Origin: Roseovarius sp.
GTDB taxonomy: Bacteria; Pseudomonadota; Alphaproteobacteria; Rhodobacterales; Rhodobacteraceae
Length of the DNA: 64,000 nucleotides
Reading direction: 5' to 3'
Assembly (NCBI GenBank): GCA_021775255.1
Contig: JAJFIA010000003.1
Span: 62,001-126,000, forward strand
The notes under the pieces were generated by a model. That model saw only the letters and a list, made by a program, of their open reading frames with translations. It searched no databases and was not told the origin of the DNA. How positions within the stretch are numbered: the first letter of the stretch is position 1; each line of letters begins with the position of its first letter. A program made the translations under genes and the position numbers. Positions 8,262 to 17,101 of this stretch are shown in pieces.

Positions 8262-10262
8262 ATGGCGTTGCTGTTGGGCGTGGATACGGGCGGCACCTAT
8301 ACCGATGCGGTTTTGCTGCGCGATGAGCGTGAGGTGATCGCAAGCGCCAAGGCGCTGACCACGCGCCATGATCTGGCGCTGGGCATTGGTGCGGCGATTG
8401 CCAAAGTGCTGGAAAGCAGCGGCGCCTCGCCGGATGATATTGGCATGGCGTCGCTGTCAACCACGCTGGCCACCAATGCGCTGGTGGAGGGGCAAGGCGG
8501 GCGCGTCGGGCTGGTTTATATCGGGTTTCGCGAAAAGGATTTGCAGGCGCATGGGCTTTTTGATGCTTTGGCCGGGGATCCCGCACTGGTGATCGCGGGC
8601 GGGCATAACCACGCGGGCGGGCAGGCGCAGGCGCTGGACAAGGCGGCTGTGGCGAAGTGGCTGAAGGCGGATCAGGGGATTTCGGCCTATGCGGTGGCGG
8701 CGCAGTTTGCCACCCGCAACCCGGCGCATGAACTGGCCGTGTCCGGGATGATCCGTGATGTCACCGGGCGGCCCGTGTCGTGTTCGCATCATCTTTCGGC
8801 CAGATTAAATGGCCCCAAACGGGCGCTGACGGCGGTGCTGAACGCGCGGCTGATCGGGATGATTGCGCGGCTGATTGAGAAGGCCGAGGGCAAGCTGGTT
8901 GAGCTGGGCATTCACGCGCCCCTTATGGTGGTGCGCGGCGATGGCGCTTTGATAAGTGCGGCACAGGCCCGCGAACGGCCGATTGAAACCATCCTCAGTG
9001 GTCCGGCGGCAAGCATCGTGGGCGCGCGCTGGTTGACCGGGGCGAAAGCCGCGCTGGTCTCGGATATTGGCGGGACAACCACCGATGTGGCGGTGCTTAG
9101 GGATGGCCGCCCGATGATTGATCCGGCAGGCGCGCAGGTGGGCCCGTGGCGCACCATGGTCGAGGCCGTGGCGATGCGCACCACCGGCCTGGGCGGTGAC
9201 AGTGAAGTGCATGTGCTGGATGAGGGGCTGACGGGGGGTATCACGCTTGGCCCGCGCCGTGTGGTGCCGGTGAGCCTGATGGCGATGGATGCGCCGGATT
9301 TGGTGCATGAGACACTGGACAGGCAGTTGCGCAGCCCGACACCGGGGGAATATGACGCGCGATTCATACGCCCGGTGCCGGGGGGGGAGCCGGATGGGCT
9401 ATCCCCGCGTGATGCCGCGCTTTTGGAGCGGGTTGGGGGCGCTGTGCACCCTCTTGGAGAGGTGCTGAAGACGCGGATCGAGGGGCAGGCGTTGCAACGG
9501 CTGGTGAGGCGCGGGCTGGTGCAGGTCTCTGGCGTGACACCGTCGGACGCAAGCCATGTTCTGGGGCGGCAGGAAGCCTGGGACGGGCAGGCCGCGGTTA
9601 AGGCGATGCAGCTTTTGGCGCGCAGGCGGACGGGATCGGGCAATATGCTGGCAGCGGATGCCAAAGACATGGCACAACAGGTTATCGACCGGCTGACATA
9701 TCAGACTGGTCTGGCGCTATTGGAGACGGCATTTGCCGAGGAAGAGACGGATTTCGGCCTGCCGCCTGCGCAACTGGCGCGGCATGTGCTGCTGCAACGG
9801 GGGCTGGACCATCATCGCGGGCTGGTGCGGCTTGAGGCCGGGATCAATGTGCCGGTGATCGGGCTTGGGGCCTCGGCCAGCAGCTATTACCCGGCGGTGG
9901 GTACCCGGCTGAGTGCCAGGATGATCCTGCCGGAACATGCGGGCGTGGCTAATGCTATCGGCGCGGTAGTGGGCCGGGTGACAATCCGGCGGACGGGCAT
10001 CGTGACATCGCCCTCAGAAGGGCGCTTTAGGGCGCATTATGAGGCCGGGCCTGAGGATTATACCGAAGCGGAAGAAGCGATGCGCGCCTTGCAGGCGGTG
10101 TTGGAGCGCGACGCGCGTTTTGAGGCGAAAGCAGCAGGCGCGCAGGATATTCATGTGCGGATGTCGCGCGATGTAAAAAGTGCCATGGCCGAGGCGCGGG
10201 AGATTTTCATAGAGGCCGAGATCACGGTCGAGGCCTCAGGACGCCCCAGAATTGCAGCGTAA
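8262..10262 (+). CDS. Hydantoinase/oxoprolinase-family protein, HyuA-type subunit
   Basis: 666 residues with two actin-like ATPase halves: N-terminal GVDTGGTYTDAVLL (phosphate-1 loop) with STTLATNALVEG, and the central SDIGGTTTDVAVLRDGRP with ILSGPAASIVGAR. This family uses ATP to open or hydrolyse cyclic amides such as hydantoins or 5-oxoproline, or to carboxylate ketones, usually with a HyuB-type partner. No HyuB gene lies next to it; the next element is a tRNA gene. Substrate cannot be predicted. An 8-G run lies at 9380-9387 within the frame. Confidence 0.82.
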   Translation: MALLLGVDTGGTYTDAVLLRDEREVIASAKALTTRHDLALGIGAAIAKVLESSGASPDDIGMASLSTTLATNALVEGQGGRVGLVYIGFREKDLQAHGLFDALAGDPALVIAGGHNHAGGQAQALDKAAVAKWLKADQGISAYAVAAQFATRNPAHELAVSGMIRDVTGRPVSCSHHLSARLNGPKRALTAVLNARLIGMIARLIEKAEGKLVELGIHAPLMVVRGDGALISAAQARERPIETILSGPAASIVGARWLTGAKAALVSDIGGTTTDVAVLRDGRPMIDPAGAQVGPWRTMVEAVAMRTTGLGGDSEVHVLDEGLTGGITLGPRRVVPVSLMAMDAPDLVHETLDRQLRSPTPGEYDARFIRPVPGGEPDGLSPRDAALLERVGGAVHPLGEVLKTRIEGQALQRLVRRGLVQVSGVTPSDASHVLGRQEAWDGQAAVKAMQLLARRRTGSGNMLAADAKDMAQQVIDRLTYQTGLALLETAFAEEETDFGLPPAQLARHVLLQRGLDHHRGLVRLEAGINVPVIGLGASASSYYPAVGTRLSARMILPEHAGVANAIGAVVGRVTIRRTGIVTSPSEGRFRAHYEAGPEDYTEAEEAMRALQAVLERDARFEAKAAGAQDIHVRMSRDVKSAMAEAREIFIEAEITVEASGRPRIAA

Positions 10263-10280
10263 GCCGGGCTTAAGCCCGGC
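10263..10280. repeat. GC-rich palindrome at gene end
   Basis: Perfect 18-base palindrome GCCGGGCTTAAGCCCGGC directly after the hyuA-like stop codon, without a T-run. It belongs to the set of palindromes of similar size found at 27041, 27092, 45577 and 50002. The rest of the gap to the tRNA (10281-10609) shows no gene that I can support. Confidence 0.6.
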
Positions 10281-10609
10281 CTACGCGCGGGAGCATCACC
10301 CTGACTAACGGCACCGAAGTTGCACAACATGGGAATTGACCGGTGATGTTGAATAGATCAAAGCACCCTTGAATGATAACTTTACGCATCAAACCCCGTC
10401 ATCGGGCAGGCTTGAGAACATACAGGAACCCTTGCTAAAATTCCTGTCAAACCATTGTGAAATCTTGAAAAAACCAGATCAGCTTGGGCCATACGCTGCT
10501 CGGTCTGGCCTTCACATCATCGCTGTCCCGGCATTGAAATCGGTGTGAACCCCAAAACACATATGATATTCAGGGCAATAGGGGTGTTTCAACCGGGCAA
10601 ATTGAGAAA

Positions 10610-10684
10610 TGGTGCTGCAGGGGAGGATTGAACTCCCGACCTCGTCCTTACCAAGGACGCGCTCTGCCACTGAGCTACTGCAGC
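10610..10684 (-). tRNA. tRNA-Thr (anticodon GGT)
   Basis: The reverse complement folds as a cloverleaf: acceptor GCTGCAG/CTGCAGC, D arm GCTC...GAGC, anticodon stem CGTCC/GGACG with loop TTGGTAA, TPsiC arm with GTTCAATCC, discriminator A and an encoded CCA end. The anticodon GGT reads ACC (and probably ACT) threonine codons. Confidence 0.96.
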
Positions 10685-10771
10685 ACACTTGTGGCCGGGT
10701 GATTAGCCCCTAACGGGCCGTGGTGCAAGCGCTATCTGGACGCTATGGGCTGCCTGATGTAGAGAATGATC

Positions 10772-10927
10772 ATGGATGAAAAACCAACCGGCCAAAAGCC
10801 GGATAAAACCAGTGAAACACGCAAAGATCGCCTCAAACAGGCGTTGAAGGCCAATCTGGCGCGGCGCAAGGCACAGGCCAAAGCCCGCAATGCCGGGGTG
10901 GATAATTGCGATGAGGGCAAAGGGTAG
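10772..10927 (+). CDS. Small basic conserved protein upstream of murA
   Basis: 51 residues, Lys/Arg/Ala-rich ([27 protein letters not shown]), predicted as a single charged helix. It ends 2 bases before the murA start codon, so it is surely co-transcribed. I recall similar short reading frames before murA in related Rhodobacteraceae, which supports a real gene; that comparison is from memory. No domain or function known. Confidence 0.7.
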   Translation: MDEKPTGQKPDKTSETRKDRLKQALKANLARRKAQAKARNAGVDNCDEGKG

Positions 10928-10929
10928 AA

Positions 10930-12198
10930 ATGGATTCGATTATTGTCACGGGCGGCGGTGCGCTGAAGGGGGAAATCCCCATTGCAGGCGCGAAAAATGC
11001 CTGTCTTACACTGATGCCTGCCACATTGCTGAGCGATGAGCCGCTGACCCTGACCAATGCACCGCGGCTGTCGGATATCAAGACCATGACCGAGCTTCTG
11101 GCCTCGCTCGGGGCCGAGGTGACAAGCCTTCAGGATGGTCAGGTGCTGGCGCTGTCATCGCATGATCTGGATAATCACGTGGCCGACTATGACATCGTGC
11201 GCAAGATGCGCGCGTCTATACTGGTGCTCGGCCCGATGCTGGCGCGCCACGGTCATGCGGTTGTGTCATTGCCCGGCGGCTGTGCCATCGGCGCGCGACC
11301 GGTTGATCTGCATTTGAAGGCGCTTGAGGCCATGGGGGCCGAGCTTGAGCTGAAAGAGGGCTATGTCCATGCCCGCGCCCCCGGGGGCCTGAAGGGCGGA
11401 GTTGTGGATTTCCCGATTGTCTCTGTGGGCGCCACGGAAAACGCCTTGATGGCGGCAACCCTGGCCAAGGGCACGACTGTTCTGAAAAACGCCGCGCGCG
11501 AGCCTGAGATTGTTGATCTGGCAGTGTGCCTGCGCCGCATGGGCGCGCAGATTGAGGGCGAGGAAACCGGCACCATCACCATTCAAGGCGTTGAGCGCCT
11601 GCATGGGGCGACGCATCCGGTGGTCACTGACCGGATTGAGCTTGGCACCTATATGCTGGCCCCGGCGATATGCGGCGGTGAGGTGGAATGCCTTGGCGGG
11701 CGGATGGATCTGGTGGGGGCCTTTGCCGAAAAGCTGCATGAGGCGGGGATTGAGGTATCCGAGACCAAACGCGGCCTCAAGGTGGCGCGCAAAAATGGCC
11801 CGATCAAAGCGGTGGATGTGATAACCGCGCCGTTCCCGGGCTTTCCCACCGATCTGCAGGCACAGATGATGGCGCTGATGTGTACTGCCGAGGGCACCAG
11901 CGTTCTGGAAGAACGGATTTTTGAGAACCGTTTCATGCATGCGCCCGAGCTGATGCGCATGGGGGCGAATATTGAAGTGCATGGCGGCACCGCGACGGTG
12001 CGCGGGGTGGACATCCTGAAGGGCGCGCCGGTGATGGCCACGGATCTGCGCGCGAGCGTGTCCTTGATCCTTGCCGGGCTGGCGGCCGAGGGTGAGACGG
12101 TTGTCAGCCGGGTATATCATCTTGATCGCGGCTATGAGCATGTGGTGCGCAAGCTCGAAGGTATCGGGGCGAAAATTGAGAGGGTTTCGGGCCGATGA
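10930..12198 (+). CDS. murA: UDP-N-acetylglucosamine 1-carboxyvinyltransferase
   Basis: First committed step of peptidoglycan synthesis: transfers enolpyruvate from PEP to UDP-GlcNAc. 422 residues, the usual length. Seen: N-terminal [19 protein letters not shown], the catalytic-loop cysteine C118 in [13 protein letters not shown] (the fosfomycin target, so the enzyme should be fosfomycin-sensitive), GTYMLAPAI, and [15 protein letters not shown]. Stop overlaps the next gene start (ATGA). Confidence 0.97.
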   Translation: MDSIIVTGGGALKGEIPIAGAKNACLTLMPATLLSDEPLTLTNAPRLSDIKTMTELLASLGAEVTSLQDGQVLALSSHDLDNHVADYDIVRKMRASILVLGPMLARHGHAVVSLPGGCAIGARPVDLHLKALEAMGAELELKEGYVHARAPGGLKGGVVDFPIVSVGATENALMAATLAKGTTVLKNAAREPEIVDLAVCLRRMGAQIEGEETGTITIQGVERLHGATHPVVTDRIELGTYMLAPAICGGEVECLGGRMDLVGAFAEKLHEAGIEVSETKRGLKVARKNGPIKAVDVITAPFPGFPTDLQAQMMALMCTAEGTSVLEERIFENRFMHAPELMRMGANIEVHGGTATVRGVDILKGAPVMATDLRASVSLILAGLAAEGETVVSRVYHLDRGYEHVVRKLEGIGAKIERVSGR

Positions 12199-12665
12199 GT
12201 GAAGATGCATCATTTGAAGATGGTTCCGAGGCCCCGCTCAATCTCGGGGCGCTTGATGCGGATGATCTGCAGGTCATTGCATCACTGGCACAGGATGCGG
12301 TAATGCCCGTGTCCGAGATGACATGGCGCGTGCATGAGCGCCGGTTTGCCATGCTGATCAACCGGTTTCGTTGGGAAGATGAGGCGCGTTCGCGTCACGG
12401 GCCTGAGCGGGTGCAATCGCTTCTGGTGGTGGATCATATACTGGGCATTGCCAGTCAGGGGGTAGACCGCAAAGACAGGGATATGATCCTGTCTTTGCTG
12501 GATGTGGCGTTTCATGCCGGTGAAGATGGGGCAGGTCAGGTTGAGCTGACTTTGGCCGGGGATGGGGCGATCCGACTGGATGTCGAGGCGCTTGAAGTGA
12601 GCCTCAAGGATGTCACCCGGCCCTATAAGGCCACATCGGGCAAAGCTCCGCTTCATGATATTTGA
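12195..12665 (+). CDS. DUF2948 family protein
   Basis: 156 residues, cytoplasmic, no signal or membrane segment. The start [24 protein letters not shown] with [13 protein letters not shown] is typical of DUF2948, an alphaproteobacterial family of unknown function often found with murA and hisD. Overlaps murA by 4 bases. hisD is not found here; convergent transport gene follows. Confidence 0.85.
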   Translation: MSEDASFEDGSEAPLNLGALDADDLQVIASLAQDAVMPVSEMTWRVHERRFAMLINRFRWEDEARSRHGPERVQSLLVVDHILGIASQGVDRKDRDMILSLLDVAFHAGEDGAGQVELTLAGDGAIRLDVEALEVSLKDVTRPYKATSGKAPLHDI

Positions 12666-12669
12666 CGGC

Positions 12670-13548
12670 TCAGCAAGGCTCTGATCTGTGCAGGGCGATG
12701 CCTGACATGACAAGGGCGATGCCAGTTATATCGCGAAGGGATGGGATCTGAGCCAATAGAAGGGCTGCAATGATGACGGCCATCGCCGGAAGCAGGGACA
12801 GGGCCAAAGCAAATGACGCCCGCGGCAGGCGCGACATGGCCATCTGATCACAGATATAGGGGATAACCGATGAGGATATGCCCACCCCGACCCCTGCAAG
12901 AATGATCATCGGAGAGCCAAATGTGTCACTCACCTGCATCAATCCAACCGGCAGCATGAATGCCGCCGCAATGGCCATGGCCGCTCCAAGGCGTTCAACC
13001 CCGCCATCGGCACCTGAGGCTGCCGCCTTATGGCCCAGAATGATATAGAGGCTGAAAAGCACCGCATTCAATCCGGCCCAGAACAGCCCTGCGGGATCAG
13101 ACACCCATGTGACATTGATCAACAGCACAACACCGGTTACCGCCAGCGCTAGGGCTGCAAGATTGCGAATTGTGCGCAGGCCATAAAGGGCCACCACAAG
13201 AGTGCCAACAAATTCCATCGCCGCCACAAGCGCCATGGGCAGCCGTTCCAGGGCCAGATAAAACGAACAGTTCATCACCGCCAGACACAGGCCAAGGCCC
13301 AACAGCAAGGCCCGTGTTGCCCGATCCGCCTGACGCAGGCTGCGCCAGGGCCGGGTGAACGGCGCAAAAATCAATGCGGCGGATGTGATGCGAAACCAGG
13401 CGATTCCCAATACACCCGTTACCGGGAACAGCAGCACGGCAAAGGCCGGGCCCAGATAGTGGAAAACGGCGCTGAGGCCAAACCACGTATAGGGCGGCAC
13501 CAAATGGGCGGCACGGTTGAGCGCTGGTTGATTTTCATGGGGGGGCAT
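12670..13548 (-). CDS. EamA-family (DMT superfamily) exporter
   Basis: 292 residues with about ten hydrophobic helices arranged as two EamA repeats. Phrases such as GLSAVFHYLGPAFAVLLFPVTGVLGIAWFR and VVALYGLRTIRN resemble RhtA-type threonine/homoserine exporters. Transcribed away from an Lrp/AsnC regulator gene, with a 91-base AT-rich gap, a common pairing in which the regulator senses an amino acid and controls its export. Substrate is inferred, not shown. Confidence 0.82.
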   Translation of the reverse strand: MPPHENQPALNRAAHLVPPYTWFGLSAVFHYLGPAFAVLLFPVTGVLGIAWFRITSAALIFAPFTRPWRSLRQADRATRALLLGLGLCLAVMNCSFYLALERLPMALVAAMEFVGTLVVALYGLRTIRNLAALALAVTGVVLLINVTWVSDPAGLFWAGLNAVLFSLYIILGHKAAASGADGGVERLGAAMAIAAAFMLPVGLMQVSDTFGSPMIILAGVGVGISSSVIPYICDQMAMSRLPRASFALALSLLPAMAVIIAALLLAQIPSLRDITGIALVMSGIALHRSEPC

Positions 13549-13639
13549 TGCCGGGCTTCCTTTATCTTTACTTTATGATGAAAGCATGGCGTGATATATG
13601 TAATATCTGAGGTAGAGTTGTGATATGTCCTTATAAAAA

Positions 13640-14119
13640 GTGAAACAACAAGTGAAACGCATTGCATATGAAATCAGCGATCTGGACAAGGTGGATGCGG
13701 CGATTCTAACCGGTTTGGTGCAAAACGCCCGTATCAGCATGGCGGATCTGTCCCGGCAGGTCAGGCTATCGGCGCCGAGTGTGGCCGAGCGGGTAAAACG
13801 GCTGGAAGAGGCCGGAATCATCACCGGCTATCATGCAAATATTGCCCCTGCGGCGATTGGCCTGCCAATTTCCGCCTGGCTGCGGATACGGCCGGTTCCG
13901 GGCGAGATGCAGCGGGTGGCAAAGATCATTCAGGGCATTCCCGAGGTTACCCAATGCGACAGGGTGACGGGCGAGGATTGCTTTCTGGCCCGGGTGCATC
14001 TGGCCTCGGTTGCCGATCTTGAGCGGGTGCTTGATCTGATTGTGCCCCATGCGATGACGCATACGTCTATCATTCAATCCTCACCGGTTGAACAGCGTCT
14101 GCCGCCATTGCCAGAATGA
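13640..14119 (+). CDS. Lrp/AsnC family transcriptional regulator
   Basis: 159 residues. N-terminal winged helix DKVDAAILTGLVQNARISMADLSRQVRLSAPSVAERVKRLEEAG, then an effector-binding RAM domain ending in IIQSSPVEQRLPPLPE. The frame opens with GTG codons at 13640 and 13652; no ATG is available before the helix, so a GTG start is inferred. Divergent to the EamA exporter, which it probably controls in response to an amino acid. Confidence 0.88.
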   Translation: MKQQVKRIAYEISDLDKVDAAILTGLVQNARISMADLSRQVRLSAPSVAERVKRLEEAGIITGYHANIAPAAIGLPISAWLRIRPVPGEMQRVAKIIQGIPEVTQCDRVTGEDCFLARVHLASVADLERVLDLIVPHAMTHTSIIQSSPVEQRLPPLPE

Positions 14120-14141
14120 ACATTGCGGCAAATGTCCGGAT

Positions 14142-14174
14142 GCCTCCGGCGGGGATATTTTCGGCCAGAAGAAG
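14142..14174 (+). repeat. Intergenic CCGGCGGGGATATTT element
   Basis: Reads CCTCCGGCGGGGATATTT then TCGGCCAGAAGAAG. A shorter relative occurs around 7013-7026 (CCCCCGGGATATTT) with TTGGCCAGAAGAA at 7140. Such elements sit at gene ends in related genomes as far as I recall. Role unknown. Confidence 0.5.
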
Positions 14175-14206
14175 CGAGGCAGCTTCGTGAGGGGCTGATG
14201 AGCGGC

Positions 14207-14788
14207 TCAGCGTAGCCCGTCGATCCCTTTGACATCGGCCTCAGCGAGGCCGCCCATGCGGTTGTGGATGCGGGGGCCGCGGCTCATGGCGAGGGCAAAC
14301 AGCAATTCGCCCGCGCGCGGGCCATCGGGCACGCCCACTTCCATACCGTCGAAATGGCTGCGCACATAAGCCGCGTTGATATGGCCAAGCGGGATGTCAA
14401 GCCGGGTGCCGATCCCGCCAAGTTTCATGCATGAGGGCACGATGGCCTTGGCCTCGCCCAGCCGCGCGCGCATGGCGTAACCGCCGGGCACATGCCAAAG
14501 GGCGGTGTGCTCAAGTTCGCCGTTTTCGCCCGCCATGGCCGCCTTGCCGTAGCCGTCGATGCCCTCGGGGCCGTCGAGGGCGTCAATCAGGCGATCTGTC
14601 AGCATCAGGCCCAAGGGTTTGAGATCGTCCATCGCCGGTTGCAGATCGGCGATATAGCCGCCCGCAAACGGGTTCTTTACCAGGGCGATAATGGCGGCGC
14701 GGCGGCGCGGATGCGTGGGAGCGGGGCCGTTGTCATGGTGGATGTCCTCAACGAAAAGCATGGTTTTGCGCAGGCTGAAGTCAGGCAT
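14207..14788 (-). CDS. AA_synth (PF06684) family protein
   Basis: 193 residues, soluble. The start FSLRKTMLFVEDIHHDNGP, NPFAGGYIADLQPAM, GYGKAAMAGENGELEHTALWHVP and SCMKLGGIGTRLDIPLGHINAAYVRSH mark the family labelled amino acid synthesis in domain databases. The name is not backed by a known reaction. It overlaps the UPF0280 gene by 8 bases as the last gene of the six-gene Mo-hydroxylase operon, so it probably acts on a late intermediate of that pathway (inference). Confidence 0.8.
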   Translation of the reverse strand: MPDFSLRKTMLFVEDIHHDNGPAPTHPRRRAAIIALVKNPFAGGYIADLQPAMDDLKPLGLMLTDRLIDALDGPEGIDGYGKAAMAGENGELEHTALWHVPGGYAMRARLGEAKAIVPSCMKLGGIGTRLDIPLGHINAAYVRSHFDGMEVGVPDGPRAGELLFALAMSRGPRIHNRMGGLAEADVKGIDGLR

Positions 14789-15629
14789 GTTGAAGGTCCG
14801 ATTCTTGCTTTGAAATAAGGGGGATATGGCCGGTGCTGCGGGCTTGGCCTGCCAGTATAAGGCAGGTGCCGATGATCAGATTGTCCACCTGATATTGGCG
14901 GGCTAGTATCAGACCGTTTTGCAGGGCCTTGTCGGTGTCATCCTGTGACAGAGGCCCCACATGGGATGTCACAAGGCGGGCCCCAAGATCGCTGTCGGGG
15001 GCTAGCTCATGCGCGGGCAGGCGGGTGATTGCCGGATGATTGGGCAGATCGACAGCGTTGGCAATCATGGTGGCGGCGGCATCAGCCTCGGCCGCGCTGC
15101 GGGCCAGCACGGTGACACTGTCGGCAATACCCAAGGAGTGACTGCGCCCGCGCCAGCCCGAGGTGGCGATTCCGCGCCCAATATCGTCATGGCTGATGCG
15201 GACCCTGCCCGGCGGATCAGAGGCGATGGCGGCCTGTATCACCTCACCGGGATCAAGATGAAATGCCACGTCACCGCCATTGTTGACATAGGCCTTATGC
15301 ACACCCGGCCCGGCAAGGATGGCGGTCAGGATGGTATCGGCTCCGGCCCCGGCAACGGCGGCCATGGGGGTGATGAAGGCCGGGGCAAAGCGCCGTGTGG
15401 CGCGGGTCATCAGGCGGGCGGCCTCGCCGACGGGTGCGGGGCCGGTGGGCAGGCGCAGGCGGGGCAATTCCGTCACCAGCTCATCGAGCAAAGTGTCAAA
15501 TCGGGCGGCAGCGCGGGCCATGGCGGCTTTGCGCCCCGGTCCGGTGACGCCGACGATCATGTCAATCGGCCCGTGATGCAGGTGCAGGCGTTGCCCGTCG
15601 GGCAGCCAAGTGGCTTGCGCGCGTTGCAT
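14781..15629 (-). CDS. UPF0280 family protein, ApbE-like
   Basis: 282 residues. Seen: GPAPVGEAARLMTRATRRFAPAF, AAVAGAGADTILTAIL, YVNNGGDVAFHL and GIATSGWRGRSHSLGIADSVTVLA, a set that parallels the ApbE fold, whose members transfer FMN to proteins. UPF0280 itself has no proven reaction. It starts one base inside the stop of the reductase-like gene. Given the flavin/Fe-S nature of the neighbour, a cofactor-attachment role is a plausible guess. Confidence 0.8.
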   Translation of the reverse strand: MQRAQATWLPDGQRLHLHHGPIDMIVGVTGPGRKAAMARAAARFDTLLDELVTELPRLRLPTGPAPVGEAARLMTRATRRFAPAFITPMAAVAGAGADTILTAILAGPGVHKAYVNNGGDVAFHLDPGEVIQAAIASDPPGRVRISHDDIGRGIATSGWRGRSHSLGIADSVTVLARSAAEADAAATMIANAVDLPNHPAITRLPAHELAPDSDLGARLVTSHVGPLSQDDTDKALQNGLILARQYQVDNLIIGTCLILAGQARSTGHIPLISKQESDLQHA

Positions 15630-17098
15630 CAGGTTTCGCCCTCATCGGGGTTGATGGCGCGGATACCCTGCCCGTATTCGCCGCCATGCTCCAAAATATC
15701 AGCAACTGAGCGAACCGCCGCGTCATACCCGCCCAGGGCGCGGTAATCTTCGCGCTTCAGGGTGAATTCCAGCGGGGCCACAAGCGCGGGCGTGGGCACA
15801 TAGCCGAATGAGCCATCGGGCATTTTAGTGACATCCACCATCAGGGTGATGCCGCCGCCGGGCCAGACATAGGCAGGCGCGCCGCCACAGGTCACACGGG
15901 TTTTCAACGCCTGAACCGAGCGCGTCAGCCGAACCGGATTTTGCGTCACCCCCGCCCGCAGAGATCCGCCTGCGCCCGCCATGAACATCACCGTGCAAAG
16001 GGCCGGTTCGCAATTCTCGGCAATCAGTTCGACCGATGAAATCAGTGCTTCGGGCATCGGGGCCGGTTGCGGCACGAGATCTTCATCCAGCACGTAATAG
16101 CCGGAATGCTCGCCCGTGGTCGAGACCATCAGCAAGCTGAGCCTCGGACGCGCGCCTTTGTTTCCCAGCCAGGGATTGAGAATGCCCAAGGGGTCTTCAA
16201 TATCGGTGCCACCCCAGCCAAGCCCCGGTTTTGCCACCTGAAAATACCGCCCCGGTGTGGAGCGGCGGCCCTTGATCCGGATGCCGGTATCGGCCCAGCC
16301 CAGCACCTTGCCCGCCTGATGCTCGCTGACCACGCCGGTGATGTGATCATCAACCACCACCACCTCATCCACTAGCCCCTGCCATTGGCTGGCAAACATG
16401 CCGATGGTGGCCGAGCCGCAGCCCACGCGCATGCGTTCCTCGCGCACATTGTCCACAATCGGGGCCTTGCCCGCCTGCACAATCACCCGCGCCCCACCGT
16501 CAATCTCAAGCTCGACCGCTTCGCGATTGCACAGGCGCAAGAGCGTGTCACAGGTCACGCGCCCCTCGGGCTTGGAACCGCCGGTGAGGTGATCAACCCC
16601 GCCCAGTGATAGCATCTGAGAGCCGTATTCGCCGGTGGTGACATGGCCGATCGCTTCGCCCATTGATCGCACGGTGGCGGCCTCGGCCCCAAGGTGCCGG
16701 TCGGTATCAATCTTCACCTTGACGCCGCAATAGGAATAGATCGCCTCGGTCACTACGGTCACGAAATCCGCGCCGTCCACCTCGCGGCTGACAATGAACG
16801 GCGCGGGCTTGTAATCGGGATAGGTGGTGCCCGCCCCCACACCGCTGACAAACACATCCTGCGCGCCAATAGTCTGCCCGTCCCAGTCGGATTTCAGAAA
16901 AGGCCGCACCTCGCCGCCCGCTTCAATACGGCGGTCAAGGATGGTTAAAGGATCACAGCGAATGATCTTGCCGCCCTCATTGGCATAGCGGTCACAGGCG
17001 CCGATCCTGCCCTCGGCAATATAGCACATCACCGGGCAGGCATCGCAGCGGATTTTCTCGGGGCGGTTATGCCGGGGTTTTTTTGTCTGATCAGCCAT
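15629..17098 (-). CDS. 6-hydroxynicotinate reductase-like Fe-S protein
   Basis: 489 residues. The N terminus has a cysteine cluster C18-x2-C21-x3-C25-x9-C35 (CDACPVMCYIAEGRIGACDRY), suitable for a 4Fe-4S centre, followed by a large domain with GVGAGTTYPDYKPAPFIV, VKIDTDRHLGAEAATVRSMGEAIGHVTTGEYGSQMLSLGG (seen in pieces) and VDDHITGVVSEHQAG. This matches proteins annotated after the Eubacterium barkeri enzyme that reduces 6-hydroxynicotinate to a tetrahydro-oxo product. The substrate in this organism is unknown, but placing it beside a molybdenum hydroxylase fits hydroxylation followed by ring reduction. Confidence 0.68.
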   Translation of the reverse strand: MADQTKKPRHNRPEKIRCDACPVMCYIAEGRIGACDRYANEGGKIIRCDPLTILDRRIEAGGEVRPFLKSDWDGQTIGAQDVFVSGVGAGTTYPDYKPAPFIVSREVDGADFVTVVTEAIYSYCGVKVKIDTDRHLGAEAATVRSMGEAIGHVTTGEYGSQMLSLGGVDHLTGGSKPEGRVTCDTLLRLCNREAVELEIDGGARVIVQAGKAPIVDNVREERMRVGCGSATIGMFASQWQGLVDEVVVVDDHITGVVSEHQAGKVLGWADTGIRIKGRRSTPGRYFQVAKPGLGWGGTDIEDPLGILNPWLGNKGARPRLSLLMVSTTGEHSGYYVLDEDLVPQPAPMPEALISSVELIAENCEPALCTVMFMAGAGGSLRAGVTQNPVRLTRSVQALKTRVTCGGAPAYVWPGGGITLMVDVTKMPDGSFGYVPTPALVAPLEFTLKREDYRALGGYDAAVRSVADILEHGGEYGQGIRAINPDEGET

Positions 17099-17101
17099 GC
17101 C

